A stretch of DNA of 24,351 nt, from contig WQVS01000006.1 of the NCBI GenBank assembly GCA_009785705.1, positions 1 through 24,351 on the forward strand. The letters are read 5' to 3'. The notes under the pieces are model-generated. The model was given only the letters and a program-made list of their open reading frames with translations, was not told where the DNA came from and ran no database searches. Positions 1 through 7,128 of the stretch are shown here, one piece after another. Each line of letters begins with the position of its first letter. Position 1 is the first letter of the stretch. The translations under genes and the position numbers were made by a program. Source of the DNA: Coriobacteriia bacterium (GTDB taxonomy: Bacteria; Actinomycetota; Coriobacteriia; WRKU01; WQUG01).

Positions 1-207
1 CCAAACTTAGCTCTTTCTACTCAAGACAGAATAGTAGGAGAAGGTAGAAACTCAGCTGACTTTATCAATACTTATCTAGATATCCCAATCACAGGACTTA
101 ACTTAAACAACATAGCAATACTTGCAACTTTAGCAATACTTCTTATACTTTCAGCTGTTCTCGCTGTAAGAAGTCGTAAGAAGAAAGAGAGTATACCTTT
201 GGTATAG
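1..207 (+). CDS. C-terminal end of a sortase-anchored surface protein (partial)
   Basis: Frame 1 is open from the left edge to a TAG at 205-207, giving the last 68 residues of a protein that begins outside the window. The tail has the layout of a cell-wall sorting signal: an IPITG pentapeptide (82-96, an LPxTG-like motif with Ile first), then a hydrophobic stretch of about 20 residues (roughly 112-168), then a basic end (RSRKKK at about 169-186). In the family, sortase cleaves between Thr and Gly and joins the protein to peptidoglycan or to a pilus. Codon use is AT-rich (TTA, CTT, ATA, AGA) and unlike the housekeeping genes from 1122 onward, which fits accessory or recently acquired DNA. What the exposed part does cannot be told from this fragment. 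No sortase gene is in the window. Confidence 0.7.
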   Translation, partial: PNLALSTQDRIVGEGRNSADFINTYLDIPITGLNLNNIAILATLAILLILSAVLAVRSRKKKESIPLV

Positions 208-213
208 AGCTTG

Positions 214-332
214 CAATCAGTAAGTGCACCTACTTAAGTGCACCTAGACTTACTACCAACCAATAAGTACACCTACTTAAGTACATCTAGGCTTACTACC
301 AACCAATAGGTGTACAGAGACTTACTACCAAT
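214..332 (+). repeat. Imperfect tandem repeat, about 2.7 units of 43-47 bp
   Basis: Three consecutive blocks (214-260, 261-303, 304-332) each start with CAAT and end with a variant of CTTACTACCAAC/T. The first two also share a CACCTACTTAAGT core, and the third is shortened by loss of that core. The first block contains a doubled AAGTGCACCTA. The array lies just after the surface-protein stop and before the terminator, so it would be 3' untranslated RNA of that gene. No ORF crosses it convincingly. Confidence 0.75.
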
Positions 333-350
333 CAGAAGTACCCTATGTTT

Positions 351-387
351 AAGAGACTACATTTCTTATGAGATGTGGTCTCTTTTT
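351..387 (+). terminator. Strong rho-independent terminator after the surface-protein gene
   Basis: Positions 351-365 pair with 370-384 (about 15 bp including two G-U pairs) around a TTAT loop (366-369), and a run of five T follows at 383-387. It ends transcription from the left-edge gene and its repeat tract and insulates the toxin-antitoxin pair that begins only about 50 nt later. Confidence 0.85.
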
Positions 388-391
388 GTGT

Positions 392-434
392 TAGAATATG
401 GTCACATATTAATTATTTTTTGGAAAAGGTGACC
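392..434 (+). promoter_or_regulatory. Putative promoter and operator of the toxin-antitoxin pair
   Basis: A TAGAAT -10-like hexamer lies at 392-397, directly after the terminator. GGTCAC at 400-405 and GTGACC at 429-434 are perfect inverted halves 23 nt apart, spanning the expected transcription start and the ribosome-binding region. Phd-type antitoxins usually repress their own promoters through palindromes, so this is a reasonable operator candidate. The -35 element is poor and overlaps the terminator stem. This call is inference. Confidence 0.35.
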
Positions 435-437
435 AGA

Positions 438-650
438 ATGAATGTAAGTATTTCTGCTCTAAAGACCAACCCTGGTTATTACATTGAGCTTGCACAGCAG
501 AAGCGGGTTGCAATAACCAAGAATGGAAAAGTAGTTGCTCGATTAATTCCGGCCAAGCCTAGCAAGGCTGAATCTGCCAAGAAGTTAATTGGGATACTGC
601 CACAAAATCTTGATTATGATGCTCTGCGAGAAGACCGGATAATGCAATGA
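438..650 (+). CDS. Phd/YefM-family antitoxin
   Basis: A 70-residue protein. The ATG at 438 is preferred over the upstream in-frame start at 375 because AAGGTGA lies about 7 nt before it and because the family starts this way (MNVSISALKTNPG, then a helix and the ITKNGKVVARLIP strand pair). The N-terminal half (about 1-45) matches the Phd/YefM DNA-binding fold; the C-terminal part (about 46-70) would be the flexible segment that wraps the toxin. The stop overlaps the next start as ATGA (647-650), so the two genes are translationally coupled. Expected role: neutralise the PIN nuclease and repress the operon together with it. Family assignment is by pattern recognition of a short protein. Confidence 0.8.
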   Translation: MNVSISALKTNPGYYIELAQQKRVAITKNGKVVARLIPAKPSKAESAKKLIGILPQNLDYDALREDRIMQ

Positions 651-1075
651 GTTCTGCTCAACAAAAGATACTCCTCGATACAAATGTTATCTTGGATGCA
701 ATGACAGGTCAGGGTGCTGGTGAAACAGCGCAAAAAATCATTGAAGCAGCAGGTGAAGAGCGTTTTCTGGGTTTCATTGCAGCCAATTCCATTACTGACA
801 TCTACTACATTGTGACTCGCACCTTTTCTGTGGAAAGGGCACAAGAGGTACTACCTTATCTCTTTAGCCTTTTCTCAATTATTGGTATAGGTGAAACCGA
901 TTGCTACAAGGCGCTTGACTATGCTTGGGATGATTATGAAGATGCGCTTTTATGTGTCTGTGCAGAACGAGAGAAAGTGGACATATTGGTCAGCAACGAT
1001 AAGGGTCTACTTCAGCAGGATGCTCCTGTAAGACTGCTTTCTCCTGAGAATTTCCTGACACAACTTTCAATATGA
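647..1075 (+). CDS. PIN-domain ribonuclease toxin (PIN_3/VapC-like)
   Basis: A 142-residue single PIN domain. The acidic metal-binding residues of the fold are visible: D11 in LLDTN, D51 in SITDIYY, D99 in DYEDALL and D118 in SNDKGL. The ITDIYY and DYEDAL signatures fit the PIN_3 branch. PIN toxins are Mg-dependent RNases that cut tRNA, rRNA or mRNA; the target here cannot be read from sequence. The gene overlaps the antitoxin by 4 nt, the usual order for such a module. All four acidic positions are intact and there is no truncation, so it is probably active. It lies immediately upstream of rnd but in a more AT-rich segment, suggesting insertion next to the housekeeping block. Confidence 0.85.
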   Translation: MSSAQQKILLDTNVILDAMTGQGAGETAQKIIEAAGEERFLGFIAANSITDIYYIVTRTFSVERAQEVLPYLFSLFSIIGIGETDCYKALDYAWDDYEDALLCVCAEREKVDILVSNDKGLLQQDAPVRLLSPENFLTQLSI

Positions 1076-1121
1076 ATAAATGGGCATTATTGCTCATATA
1101 TTTGTGCTAGCATACCTAAGT

Positions 1122-2381
1122 ATGAAAACTATTACAAATCATGCAGAACTTGAGTCTGCTGTATCTGTGCTCTCTGCTGCATCTGTGCTAGCTGTTGACA
1201 CAGAATTTATGCGGGAGAAGACCTATTATCCTAAACTGTGCTTGCTACAAATTGCTGCCGAGATTGAAGGCACAACAGAAGTCTTTCTCATAGATCCCCT
1301 GCTGAATAATCTTGACCTAAAACCACTTGCTCAATTGTGGTCAGACTCCAACATTGTGAAGGTCTTCCACTCAGGATTTCAGGATTTACAGATTCTTTTC
1401 GATGCTTGCGTAGCTCCTCCGCGTCCTTATTTCGACACACAGGATGCCGCAGTTCTAATTGGGCAGTCTGAACAGGTTGGTTATGCTGCACTGGTTAGCC
1501 GCCTGCTGGGTGTCAAGCTAGACAAGGCTGATGGTTTCACTGACTGGGCAAAGCGCCCCCTAAGTGAAGCACAGCTCAAATATGCTGCAGAGGATGTAAC
1601 TTATCTTCTCCAGCTCTATCCAATCATTAAGGCAGAACTCAAATCACTGGGCAGACAATCATGGCTTGATGAGGAGTTCGCCCACAGGTCTTCTACAGAG
1701 GCACTGAGCATCGATGTTCGTACACAGTATCGCAGGCTAAAAAGAGTATCTTCACTCAAGCCCCCGCAGCTGGCTATTGCTCGTGAAGTTGCGGCTTGGC
1801 GGGAAAAGGAAGCCATGCGCAGGGACATTCCGAAGCGATGGCTATTGCCCGACGAAACAGTCCTTGAAATCGCAAGGCGCGCACCAGAAAACACAGATGC
1901 TATTGCTGAGCTACGTGGAGTAGGTCCCAGCTTAAAGCGTTCGCTCCACAAAATCCTTGCAGCCATTGAGGCGGGTAAGGCTTGCCCACAAGAAGACTGG
2001 CCCCACTTGCCACAGCGCACCAAGTTCTCGGGCGATGACAGCGCAGCTGTCGAATTGATGGCAGCCATTGTTAGAAAGCGCGCGCAGCAAAATCGAATTT
2101 CAAGTTCTGCGCTTGCACCAAGGGCATTGCTAGAAGACTACATTGCCCATCGCAGTGATGACTGTGCGCTTATGCAAAGCTGGCGCAGAGAGCTTATCGG
2201 GGAAGAACTCAAACAGCTTCTTGAAGGAAAGATATGCTTGCTCATGAAGGACAATTGCCTAGTGATTGAGCATCTGACATCCGAAGAGTCCGCAGCTAAA
2301 GCACCTACAGCTTCACCTACATCCGCAGCTACAACACCTACATCTAAAACGTCTACACAAAGTACCGAAGATGCCGAGTAA
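1122..2381 (+). CDS. rnd: Ribonuclease D
   Basis: A 419-residue 3'-5' exoribonuclease of the DEDDy class, known for tRNA 3' maturation and RNA turnover. The exonuclease motifs are D26/E28 in VDTEFMRE, D88 in FHSGFQDLQ, and Y154 with D158 in YAAEDVTYL. A HRDC domain follows (about residues 210-285, including ELRGVGPSL). The last ~30 residues are a Ser/Thr/Ala/Pro-rich low-complexity tail. The start at 1122 is chosen because family members begin close to this Met and because the earlier ATG at 1080 adds a non-conserved stretch. No good ribosome-binding site is seen. An extended -10-like TGCTAGCAT (1105-1113) sits so close that the message may be leaderless, common in actinobacteria but inferred here. 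It overlaps xseA by 11 bp. Confidence 0.92.
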   Translation: MKTITNHAELESAVSVLSAASVLAVDTEFMREKTYYPKLCLLQIAAEIEGTTEVFLIDPLLNNLDLKPLAQLWSDSNIVKVFHSGFQDLQILFDACVAPPRPYFDTQDAAVLIGQSEQVGYAALVSRLLGVKLDKADGFTDWAKRPLSEAQLKYAAEDVTYLLQLYPIIKAELKSLGRQSWLDEEFAHRSSTEALSIDVRTQYRRLKRVSSLKPPQLAIAREVAAWREKEAMRRDIPKRWLLPDETVLEIARRAPENTDAIAELRGVGPSLKRSLHKILAAIEAGKACPQEDWPHLPQRTKFSGDDSAAVELMAAIVRKRAQQNRISSSALAPRALLEDYIAHRSDDCALMQSWRRELIGEELKQLLEGKICLLMKDNCLVIEHLTSEESAAKAPTASPTSAATTPTSKTSTQSTEDAE

Positions 2382-3660
2382 GCCAGAACAAAACGCAATC
2401 AGCGTAAGTGAGGCACTTAACATTGTTAAGGTGGGACTCGAATCCATGCGCTTGCGTATTATTGGGGAAGTCTCAGGCTTTACAGGTAGTAGATATGCAA
2501 CAAAATACTTCAGCTTAAAGGACAGTGACAGCGCCCTTAAATGCATCGTTTGGGGCAATGTCTACAAGGCCGCTGGCGTAGACCTCAAAGATGGTCAGGA
2601 AATAGAGGTCGAAGGAAAGTTCTCTGTCTATCCTCAAAAAGGAGAGATGAGCTTCCATGTATCAAAAATCCACATCGCAGGAGAAGGACAGCTTCGCCTA
2701 GAACTTGCGCAAAGAGAAGCCCGTCTACGTGCAGAAGGTCTCTTTGACGAAGCACGCAAGCAGAGCCTACCCACTTTCCCAAGCAAAATTGCCGTGGTGA
2801 CTTCGCCAGCAGGGGCAGTCATTCATGACATCACAAAGACGCTTGCTCGTAGATGGCCCTATGCAGAGGTGCTCCTTTTCGGTGTACGTGTCGAAGGAGC
2901 AGAAGCCGAAGCGCGCATCATCGAAGGACTTCAGAAGGCTGACAAATCTCAGGCAGAGGTCGTGATTCTTGCCCGTGGTGGTGGTTCCTTTGAAGACCTG
3001 TTACCCTTCTCAGATGAACAAGTTGTACGCACCATTGCTGCCATGCAAAAACCTGTCGTTTCCGGTGTCGGTCATGAACCCGACATAAGCTTAGCAGACC
3101 ACGTTGCAGACTTGCGTGCACCAACACCAACAGCAGCCGCTGAAGCTGTTAGTACGCCTAGTGCAGATGACTTACAGCAACACCTAACAGCTAGCGCTCA
3201 CGGCATGAACATGCTTCTGCAGAAAAAGATTCGTCTACTGCGCCAACAGCTAGACAGTCATGCAGGCAGGCCTGTATTCTCTGGGCCAGAAGCACTGCTG
3301 CAGGTACGCGCGATGATGTTGGACTCTGCTCAGCAGCGCTTAACAACGCAGATGTCTAGAGGTTTTGAAGTGCAGGCTACTAGGCTCGTGCGTATGCAGG
3401 AACGCTTGCACAGACAGGGCACTACACTTACAGAGCAGAAACGCTATAGACTAGAGCAAAATGCGCAGGCGCTGGACGCACTCTCTCCCTTGAAGGTTCT
3501 CGGCAGGGGATACGCGGCAGTTTTTGACGAAACGTCTGGTGAGGTGCTTGATAGTACCGGTGCAGCCAACATAGGACAGAATATTCAGGTAAAGTTAAAA
3601 GATGGTCACCTAGACTGTGAAGTGAAAGGGATAGAGCATGGATTCACTCTTCAAAGATGA
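2371..3660 (+). CDS. xseA: Exodeoxyribonuclease VII large subunit
   Basis: A 429-residue catalytic subunit of exonuclease VII, which degrades single-stranded DNA from either end into acid-insoluble oligonucleotides during repair. An N-terminal OB-fold domain (about residues 8-110, starting ISVSEALN) precedes the catalytic domain with IAVVTSPAGAVIHDI, ARGGGSFEDLLPFSDE and VSGVGHEPDISLADHVADLRAPTP, the signature blocks of the family. The C-terminal third is helical and coiled-coil-like, where XseB subunits dock. Length is normal. The ATG lies inside the end of rnd and the stop lies inside xseB, so the three genes are expected to be co-transcribed and coupled. The ribosome-binding site is weak. 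Confidence 0.95.
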   Translation: MPSKPEQNAISVSEALNIVKVGLESMRLRIIGEVSGFTGSRYATKYFSLKDSDSALKCIVWGNVYKAAGVDLKDGQEIEVEGKFSVYPQKGEMSFHVSKIHIAGEGQLRLELAQREARLRAEGLFDEARKQSLPTFPSKIAVVTSPAGAVIHDITKTLARRWPYAEVLLFGVRVEGAEAEARIIEGLQKADKSQAEVVILARGGGSFEDLLPFSDEQVVRTIAAMQKPVVSGVGHEPDISLADHVADLRAPTPTAAAEAVSTPSADDLQQHLTASAHGMNMLLQKKIRLLRQQLDSHAGRPVFSGPEALLQVRAMMLDSAQQRLTTQMSRGFEVQATRLVRMQERLHRQGTTLTEQKRYRLEQNAQALDALSPLKVLGRGYAAVFDETSGEVLDSTGAANIGQNIQVKLKDGHLDCEVKGIEHGFTLQR

Positions 3661-4009
3661 GGCATCTGCTGGTATTGCGACAGAGCTTGTTGCAGAATAC
3701 ACGATAGATAAAGAGGTAGATGTACCTGCAGGACTCGATTCTGTAGATAGCACTGCTGAACCTGCCGCCGAACTTGAACCTAAACCTGCAACTGCCACCG
3801 ACGCGACTTCAGAAGCAAAGTTCGGCGAACAGCTCACCCAGCTAGAGGGCATCGTCACGCAGCTCGAAAGCGGACAACTAGACCTAGAAGACAGCCTAAA
3901 GCGCTACGAAGAGGGCGTCCAGCTTATCCGTGCACTGCAAACAAAGCTTGCAGATGCAGAACAAAAGGTTCAAGTAATGATGGGTGAGATTTCCTCCACA
4001 ATCGAATAG
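3638..4009 (+). CDS. xseB: Exodeoxyribonuclease VII small subunit with an acidic N-terminal extension
   Basis: A 123-residue protein whose C-terminal half (about 62-123: FGEQLTQLEGIVTQLESG, LEDSLKRYEEGVQL) is the complete XseB helical hairpin. Typical XseB is about 70-85 residues. Here about 60 extra residues, acidic and rich in Ala/Pro/Thr/Glu, precede it and look disordered. The start at 3638 has a good upstream AAAGGGA and overlaps xseA by 23 bp, the normal coupling in this pair; no in-frame ATG lies closer to the conserved core. The subunit wraps XseA and is needed for solubility and activity. The role of the extension is unknown. Confidence 0.88.
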   Translation: MDSLFKDEASAGIATELVAEYTIDKEVDVPAGLDSVDSTAEPAAELEPKPATATDATSEAKFGEQLTQLEGIVTQLESGQLDLEDSLKRYEEGVQLIRALQTKLADAEQKVQVMMGEISSTIE

Positions 4010-4102
4010 TTCCTTGTATGACCACCCCCTGGCTTAGATAAGACCGACAATTCTGCAAAGTTAACCCCAAGGACTCAAGGACTGCCAGAACAGGAGCACG
4101 CA

Positions 4103-4465
4103 ATGACAGGTAAAGAGCTAAACGCACAGGACGACTGCATTTTCTGCAAGATAATTGCAGGTGATTTTAATACAGACTTTGTTTACCAAGATGACTACGT
4201 AGTTGCCTTTGATGACATTAGCCCGCAAGCCCCGGTGCACACTCTAATTGTGCCGCGCCAGCATGTTATCAATCTGGAGGACAATCCCGACCCGGAACTG
4301 CTAAAGCATCTCTTTTCTGCCGTGAGCAAGGTAGCCCAGATTAAGGGCGTCAATGAAAGTGGCTATCGCATCATCCAAAATAATGGCAGGGGTGCTGGGC
4401 AAACCGTATTTCACTTGCACGTACATGTACTGGGTGGAAAGCGCTTTAGTGAAGGCATGGCCTAA
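4103..4465 (+). CDS. hinT: HIT-family nucleotide hydrolase (HinT-like)
   Basis: A 120-residue histidine-triad protein. The triad HLHVHVLGG is at residues 104-112, with H106 the expected nucleophile that attacks the alpha-phosphate of AMP-linked substrates. C12 and C15 (CIFCKI) with H54 look like the zinc site of this branch. HinT enzymes hydrolyse purine nucleoside phosphoramidates and aminoacyl-adenylates in the cytoplasm; the physiological substrate is often unclear. CAGGAG lies 7 nt upstream of the ATG. Full length. It sits between xseB and pta with a 93-nt leader. Confidence 0.9.
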   Translation: MTGKELNAQDDCIFCKIIAGDFNTDFVYQDDYVVAFDDISPQAPVHTLIVPRQHVINLEDNPDPELLKHLFSAVSKVAQIKGVNESGYRIIQNNGRGAGQTVFHLHVHVLGGKRFSEGMA

Positions 4466-4488
4466 CAAGAGAAGCAGTCTAACAAGAG
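4462..4488 (+). repeat. 10-bp direct repeat at the end of the HIT gene
   Basis: CTAACAAGAG occurs at 4462-4471, spanning the HIT stop codon, and again at 4479-4488. The two copies are identical and 17 nt apart. Confidence 0.6.
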
Positions 4489-4530
4489 TCCCAACATTTT
4501 CACCCGATAACTTGGAGGACATTATTGGTC

Positions 4531-4560
4531 GATGCTTGCACAGATGCTTGCCAGCATTTT
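4531..4560 (+). terminator. Weak terminator candidate before pta
   Basis: ATGCT (4544-4548) can pair with AGCAT (4553-4557) around TGCC, and four T run through 4557-4560. The 9-mer GATGCTTGC is also directly repeated at 4531-4539 and 4543-4551. The stem is only 5 bp, so termination would be inefficient. Confidence 0.3.
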
Positions 4561-4591
4561 CCTAGCGATAGCCTAGACAGTCTAACTTGGG

Positions 4592-4597
4592 TATAAT
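4592..4597 (+). promoter_or_regulatory. -10 box for pta-ackA
   Basis: A perfect TATAAT 57 nt before the pta ATG, in an otherwise gene-free gap. No convincing -35 hexamer is found 16-18 nt upstream, so it may need an activator or depend on the flanking TTGGG. Transcription would start near 4604. Confidence 0.5.
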
Positions 4598-4654
4598 CTA
4601 CGCTCTATATTCTTTACGTTTACATCCAGCGTCCGCCAGCAAAGGAGAGTGTCC

Positions 4655-5644
4655 ATGAGTTCATTTCTAGAGAAAACCATTGAACGTGCACGTGTTGCTG
4701 ATAAGCACATAGTCTTACCCGAAGGGGCGGATGCTCGCACCTGGGAAGCTGCGAAACAGGCAGTAGACCAAAAGGTGGCACGTATCACCGTGCTTGCCAC
4801 AGACGCTGATATCCCAGCAGATTTTGATGTTTCAAGTGTTCAGATAATTGACCCAGCAAGTGCAGACTTCAGGGATGAACTAGCAGAAGGACTTTTCGAA
4901 CTGCGCCAGGCAAAAGGCATGACGCGTGAACAGGCAGATGAACTCATTGTAGATCCGCTCTACTTTGGTACTATGATGGTGAAAAAGGGCTATGCAGATG
5001 GCGCAGTAGCAGGGGCCATCAACGCCACCAGTGCAGTACTGCGTGCAGCACTTCAAATACTGAAAACTGCACCAGGCACAAAGCTTGTCTCAAGTTATTT
5101 CATCATGGATGTACCAGATTGCGAATACGGGGAAGGCGGCGTCTTTCTCTTCTCGGACTGTGGGCTTGTAGAAAATCCCGACGCAGAAATGCTTTCAGAG
5201 ATTGCTATCTCGTCAGCTGGCTCGTTTGAAGCCTTGGTAGGAAAACCAGCACAGGTTGCTCTCTTGTCTTACTCTACCTATGGTAGTGCTAATAGCCCTC
5301 TGACAGAAAAAGTTGTCGAGGCCACACGTCTTGCCAAAGAAAAGCGTCCCGACATCGCACTGGACGGTGAGCTACAACTAGACGCTGCCATAGTGGAAGC
5401 TATCGGTAAATCAAAGGCCCCTGACAGTAAGGTTGCGGGCAAGGCAAACTGCCTCATTTTCCCTGACCTCAACAGCGGTAACATCGCCTACAAACTAACA
5501 GAGCGCTTAGCAAAAGCAGAAGCTTACGGACCTATCACACAAGGCATCGGTGCTCCCGTAAACGACCTATCTCGCGGATGCAGCGCAGACGACATCTTAG
5601 GTGTAATAGCAGTCACAGCAGTACAAGCTGCCGACCAGAAATAA
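4655..5644 (+). CDS. pta: Phosphate acetyltransferase
   Basis: A 329-residue short-form Pta that interconverts acetyl-CoA plus phosphate and acetyl phosphate plus CoA. The ATG at 4655 is chosen over the in-frame GTG at 4649 because AAAGGAG (4641-4647) gives normal spacing only to the ATG. Family blocks are visible: HIVLPEGADARTWEAA at the N terminus, DPLYFGTMMVKKGYADGAVAGA, the ILKTAPGTKLVSSYFIM region, and LNSGNIAYKLTERLAKAEAYGPI near the C terminus. There is no N-terminal regulatory DRTGG domain as in long Pta. ackA follows 10 nt downstream, so the pair forms the ATP-yielding acetate pathway. Confidence 0.95.
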   Translation: MSSFLEKTIERARVADKHIVLPEGADARTWEAAKQAVDQKVARITVLATDADIPADFDVSSVQIIDPASADFRDELAEGLFELRQAKGMTREQADELIVDPLYFGTMMVKKGYADGAVAGAINATSAVLRAALQILKTAPGTKLVSSYFIMDVPDCEYGEGGVFLFSDCGLVENPDAEMLSEIAISSAGSFEALVGKPAQVALLSYSTYGSANSPLTEKVVEATRLAKEKRPDIALDGELQLDAAIVEAIGKSKAPDSKVAGKANCLIFPDLNSGNIAYKLTERLAKAEAYGPITQGIGAPVNDLSRGCSADDILGVIAVTAVQAADQK

Positions 5645-5654
5645 GGAGCACACA

Positions 5655-6884
5655 ATGGGCGATGACATGAAAATATTAGTCCTTAACGCAGGCTCTTCTT
5701 CGCTGAAGTACCAGCTTATGGATAGCAATACCGAAGACGTTCTAGCGCAGGGCTTGATTGAACGTATTGGGCTTAAAGGGAAGGCTGCTCACAGCTGGAC
5801 GATTGATGGCAAAAAAACTAAGGAAGAACTTGCCCTAGCAGACCATGAAGAGTCTCTGCAGGCGGCCATCAAAGCACTCTCTTCAAAAGACGGGGGAGTA
5901 ATCCAAAGCCTCGAAGACATCAGTGCTGTAGGACACCGCGTGGTACATGGCGGGGAATATTTCTCTGAATCTGTGGCCATCGATGAAGATGTGTTGAAAA
6001 AGCTTGACGAGGTGTCTCCACTAGCACCTCTGCACAACCCTGCGGCTGTTAGCTGCATTCGTGCATCGCGAACGCTCATGCCAGACATTACGCAGGTTGC
6101 AGCCTTTGACACCGCCTATCACCAAAGCATTCCACCAGAGGCTCATCACTACCCCTTGCCGCATGAACTGTACGAAAAGTACAAAGTGCGCCGCTACGGC
6201 TTCCATGGAAACTCACATCGTTATGTTGCCCAGCGTGCTTCAGAATTGGTAGGAGTCCCCCTAAGAGACCTAAAGATTGTCAGCTGCCACTTGGGTAATG
6301 GTGCATCAATTGCAGCGATTAAGAATGGCGTATCTGTAGATACCAGTATGGGTTTTACTCCGCTTGAGGGTCTTATGATGGGTACCCGTACAGGAAGCAT
6401 CGATCCAGCCATTGTGACCTTCCTTATGAGGGAGGAAAACTTAAGCCCAGACGAACTAGACAACCTGATGAATAAGAAATCAGGTCTGCTGGGTGTATCG
6501 GGTATTAGCAGTGACCTGCGCGACGTACTGGACGCGCAAGAAAGTGGCGACGAAGCAGCGAAGCTAGCAAATGACATGTATGCCTACTGCATCAAGCGCT
6601 TTATTGGGCAGTATATGGCAGTGCTGGGTGGCCTCGATGTTATCGTCATGACTGCTGGTGTAGGGGAGAACAGTCCCGTAATGCGCGCAGCAGCTCTAAG
6701 CGGCTTAGAGCACTGGGGAATCGCTGTTGACCCTTGGCGTAACTTCGACCAAGACAAGCCTCCTATCAAGAATGGCCTTGAAGGAGAATTCGAAGTATCA
6801 GCTGTAGGTTCACGCGTAAAAGTTCTGGTAATCCCTACTAACGAAGAGCTCATGATAGCAAGGGATACAAAGGCCCTACTCTAG
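5655..6884 (+). CDS. ackA: Acetate kinase
   Basis: A 409-residue enzyme that makes ATP and acetate from acetyl phosphate and ADP. Family motifs are LVLNAGSSSLKYQ at the N terminus, GHRVVHGGE, DTAYHQSIP, RRYGFHGNSHRYV (the catalytic His region), LGNGASI, and MGTRTGSIDP. The ATG at 5655 follows AAGGAG by 6 nt; a second in-frame Met lies four residues later. Together with pta it points to substrate-level phosphorylation and acetate excretion. It is the last gene before a strong terminator. Confidence 0.96.
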   Translation: MGDDMKILVLNAGSSSLKYQLMDSNTEDVLAQGLIERIGLKGKAAHSWTIDGKKTKEELALADHEESLQAAIKALSSKDGGVIQSLEDISAVGHRVVHGGEYFSESVAIDEDVLKKLDEVSPLAPLHNPAAVSCIRASRTLMPDITQVAAFDTAYHQSIPPEAHHYPLPHELYEKYKVRRYGFHGNSHRYVAQRASELVGVPLRDLKIVSCHLGNGASIAAIKNGVSVDTSMGFTPLEGLMMGTRTGSIDPAIVTFLMREENLSPDELDNLMNKKSGLLGVSGISSDLRDVLDAQESGDEAAKLANDMYAYCIKRFIGQYMAVLGGLDVIVMTAGVGENSPVMRAAALSGLEHWGIAVDPWRNFDQDKPPIKNGLEGEFEVSAVGSRVKVLVIPTNEELMIARDTKALL

Positions 6885-6907
6885 GCACAGCCAGAAGGTA
6901 CAATTTC

Positions 6908-6945
6908 ATAGAGCTGCATCTAATGGTGTAGCTCTATTGATTTTT
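6908..6945 (+). terminator. Rho-independent terminator of the pta-ackA operon
   Basis: 6908-6919 pairs with 6926-6937 (12 bp with two G-U pairs) around a 6-nt loop; TTTTT at 6941-6945 follows after three bases. It cleanly separates acetate metabolism from the phosphate operon. Confidence 0.85.
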
Positions 6946-6997
6946 GCAAGGTATAAGCTAGTAAGCAAAACTCTGCGCAGGAAACCTCGGCGAGAAT

Positions 6998-7027
6998 CTT
7001 AAACTTAAGACAGGCTTAATGTTTAAG
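6998..7027 (+). promoter_or_regulatory. 12-bp hairpin/palindrome upstream of pst
   Basis: CTTAAAC (6998-7004) pairs with GTTTAAG (7021-7027) and, inside it, TTAAG (7005-7009) pairs with CTTAA (7015-7019), leaving a 5-nt loop and one bulged T. It is AT-rich and has no T-run, so an operator or DNA-structural element is more likely than a terminator. It lies just upstream of the TTWACA pair and the promoter. Confidence 0.5.
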
Positions 7028-7030
7028 TGT

Positions 7031-7086
7031 TTAACAATTATTTTACATTCGTAATATTGTGGTTTCTTGGGCTTGTTTACTATAAT
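7031..7086 (+). promoter_or_regulatory. pstS promoter with putative PhoP-type direct repeats
   Basis: TTGTGG (7057-7062) and a perfect TATAAT (7081-7086) are 18 nt apart, predicting transcription from about 7093. Immediately upstream, TTAACA (7031-7036) and TTTACA (7042-7047) recur at an 11-bp pitch. This matches the TT(A/T)ACA direct-repeat layout known for Gram-positive PhoP boxes upstream of phosphate-starvation genes. Only two good copies are visible, so the operator call is tentative. Confidence 0.5.
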
Positions 7087-7128
7087 TTGTGGGTTGTATT
7101 AAAAAATAGAAAGGGACTGCACATTACT

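Noticed and set aside
214..332. Possible CRISPR array in the left-edge repeats
   Set aside because: Units are contiguous and imperfect with no unique spacers, and no cas genes are nearby; a tandem repeat fits better.
1080..1121. Upstream start for RNase D
   Set aside because: Adds 14 non-conserved residues and lies upstream of the likely -10 element.
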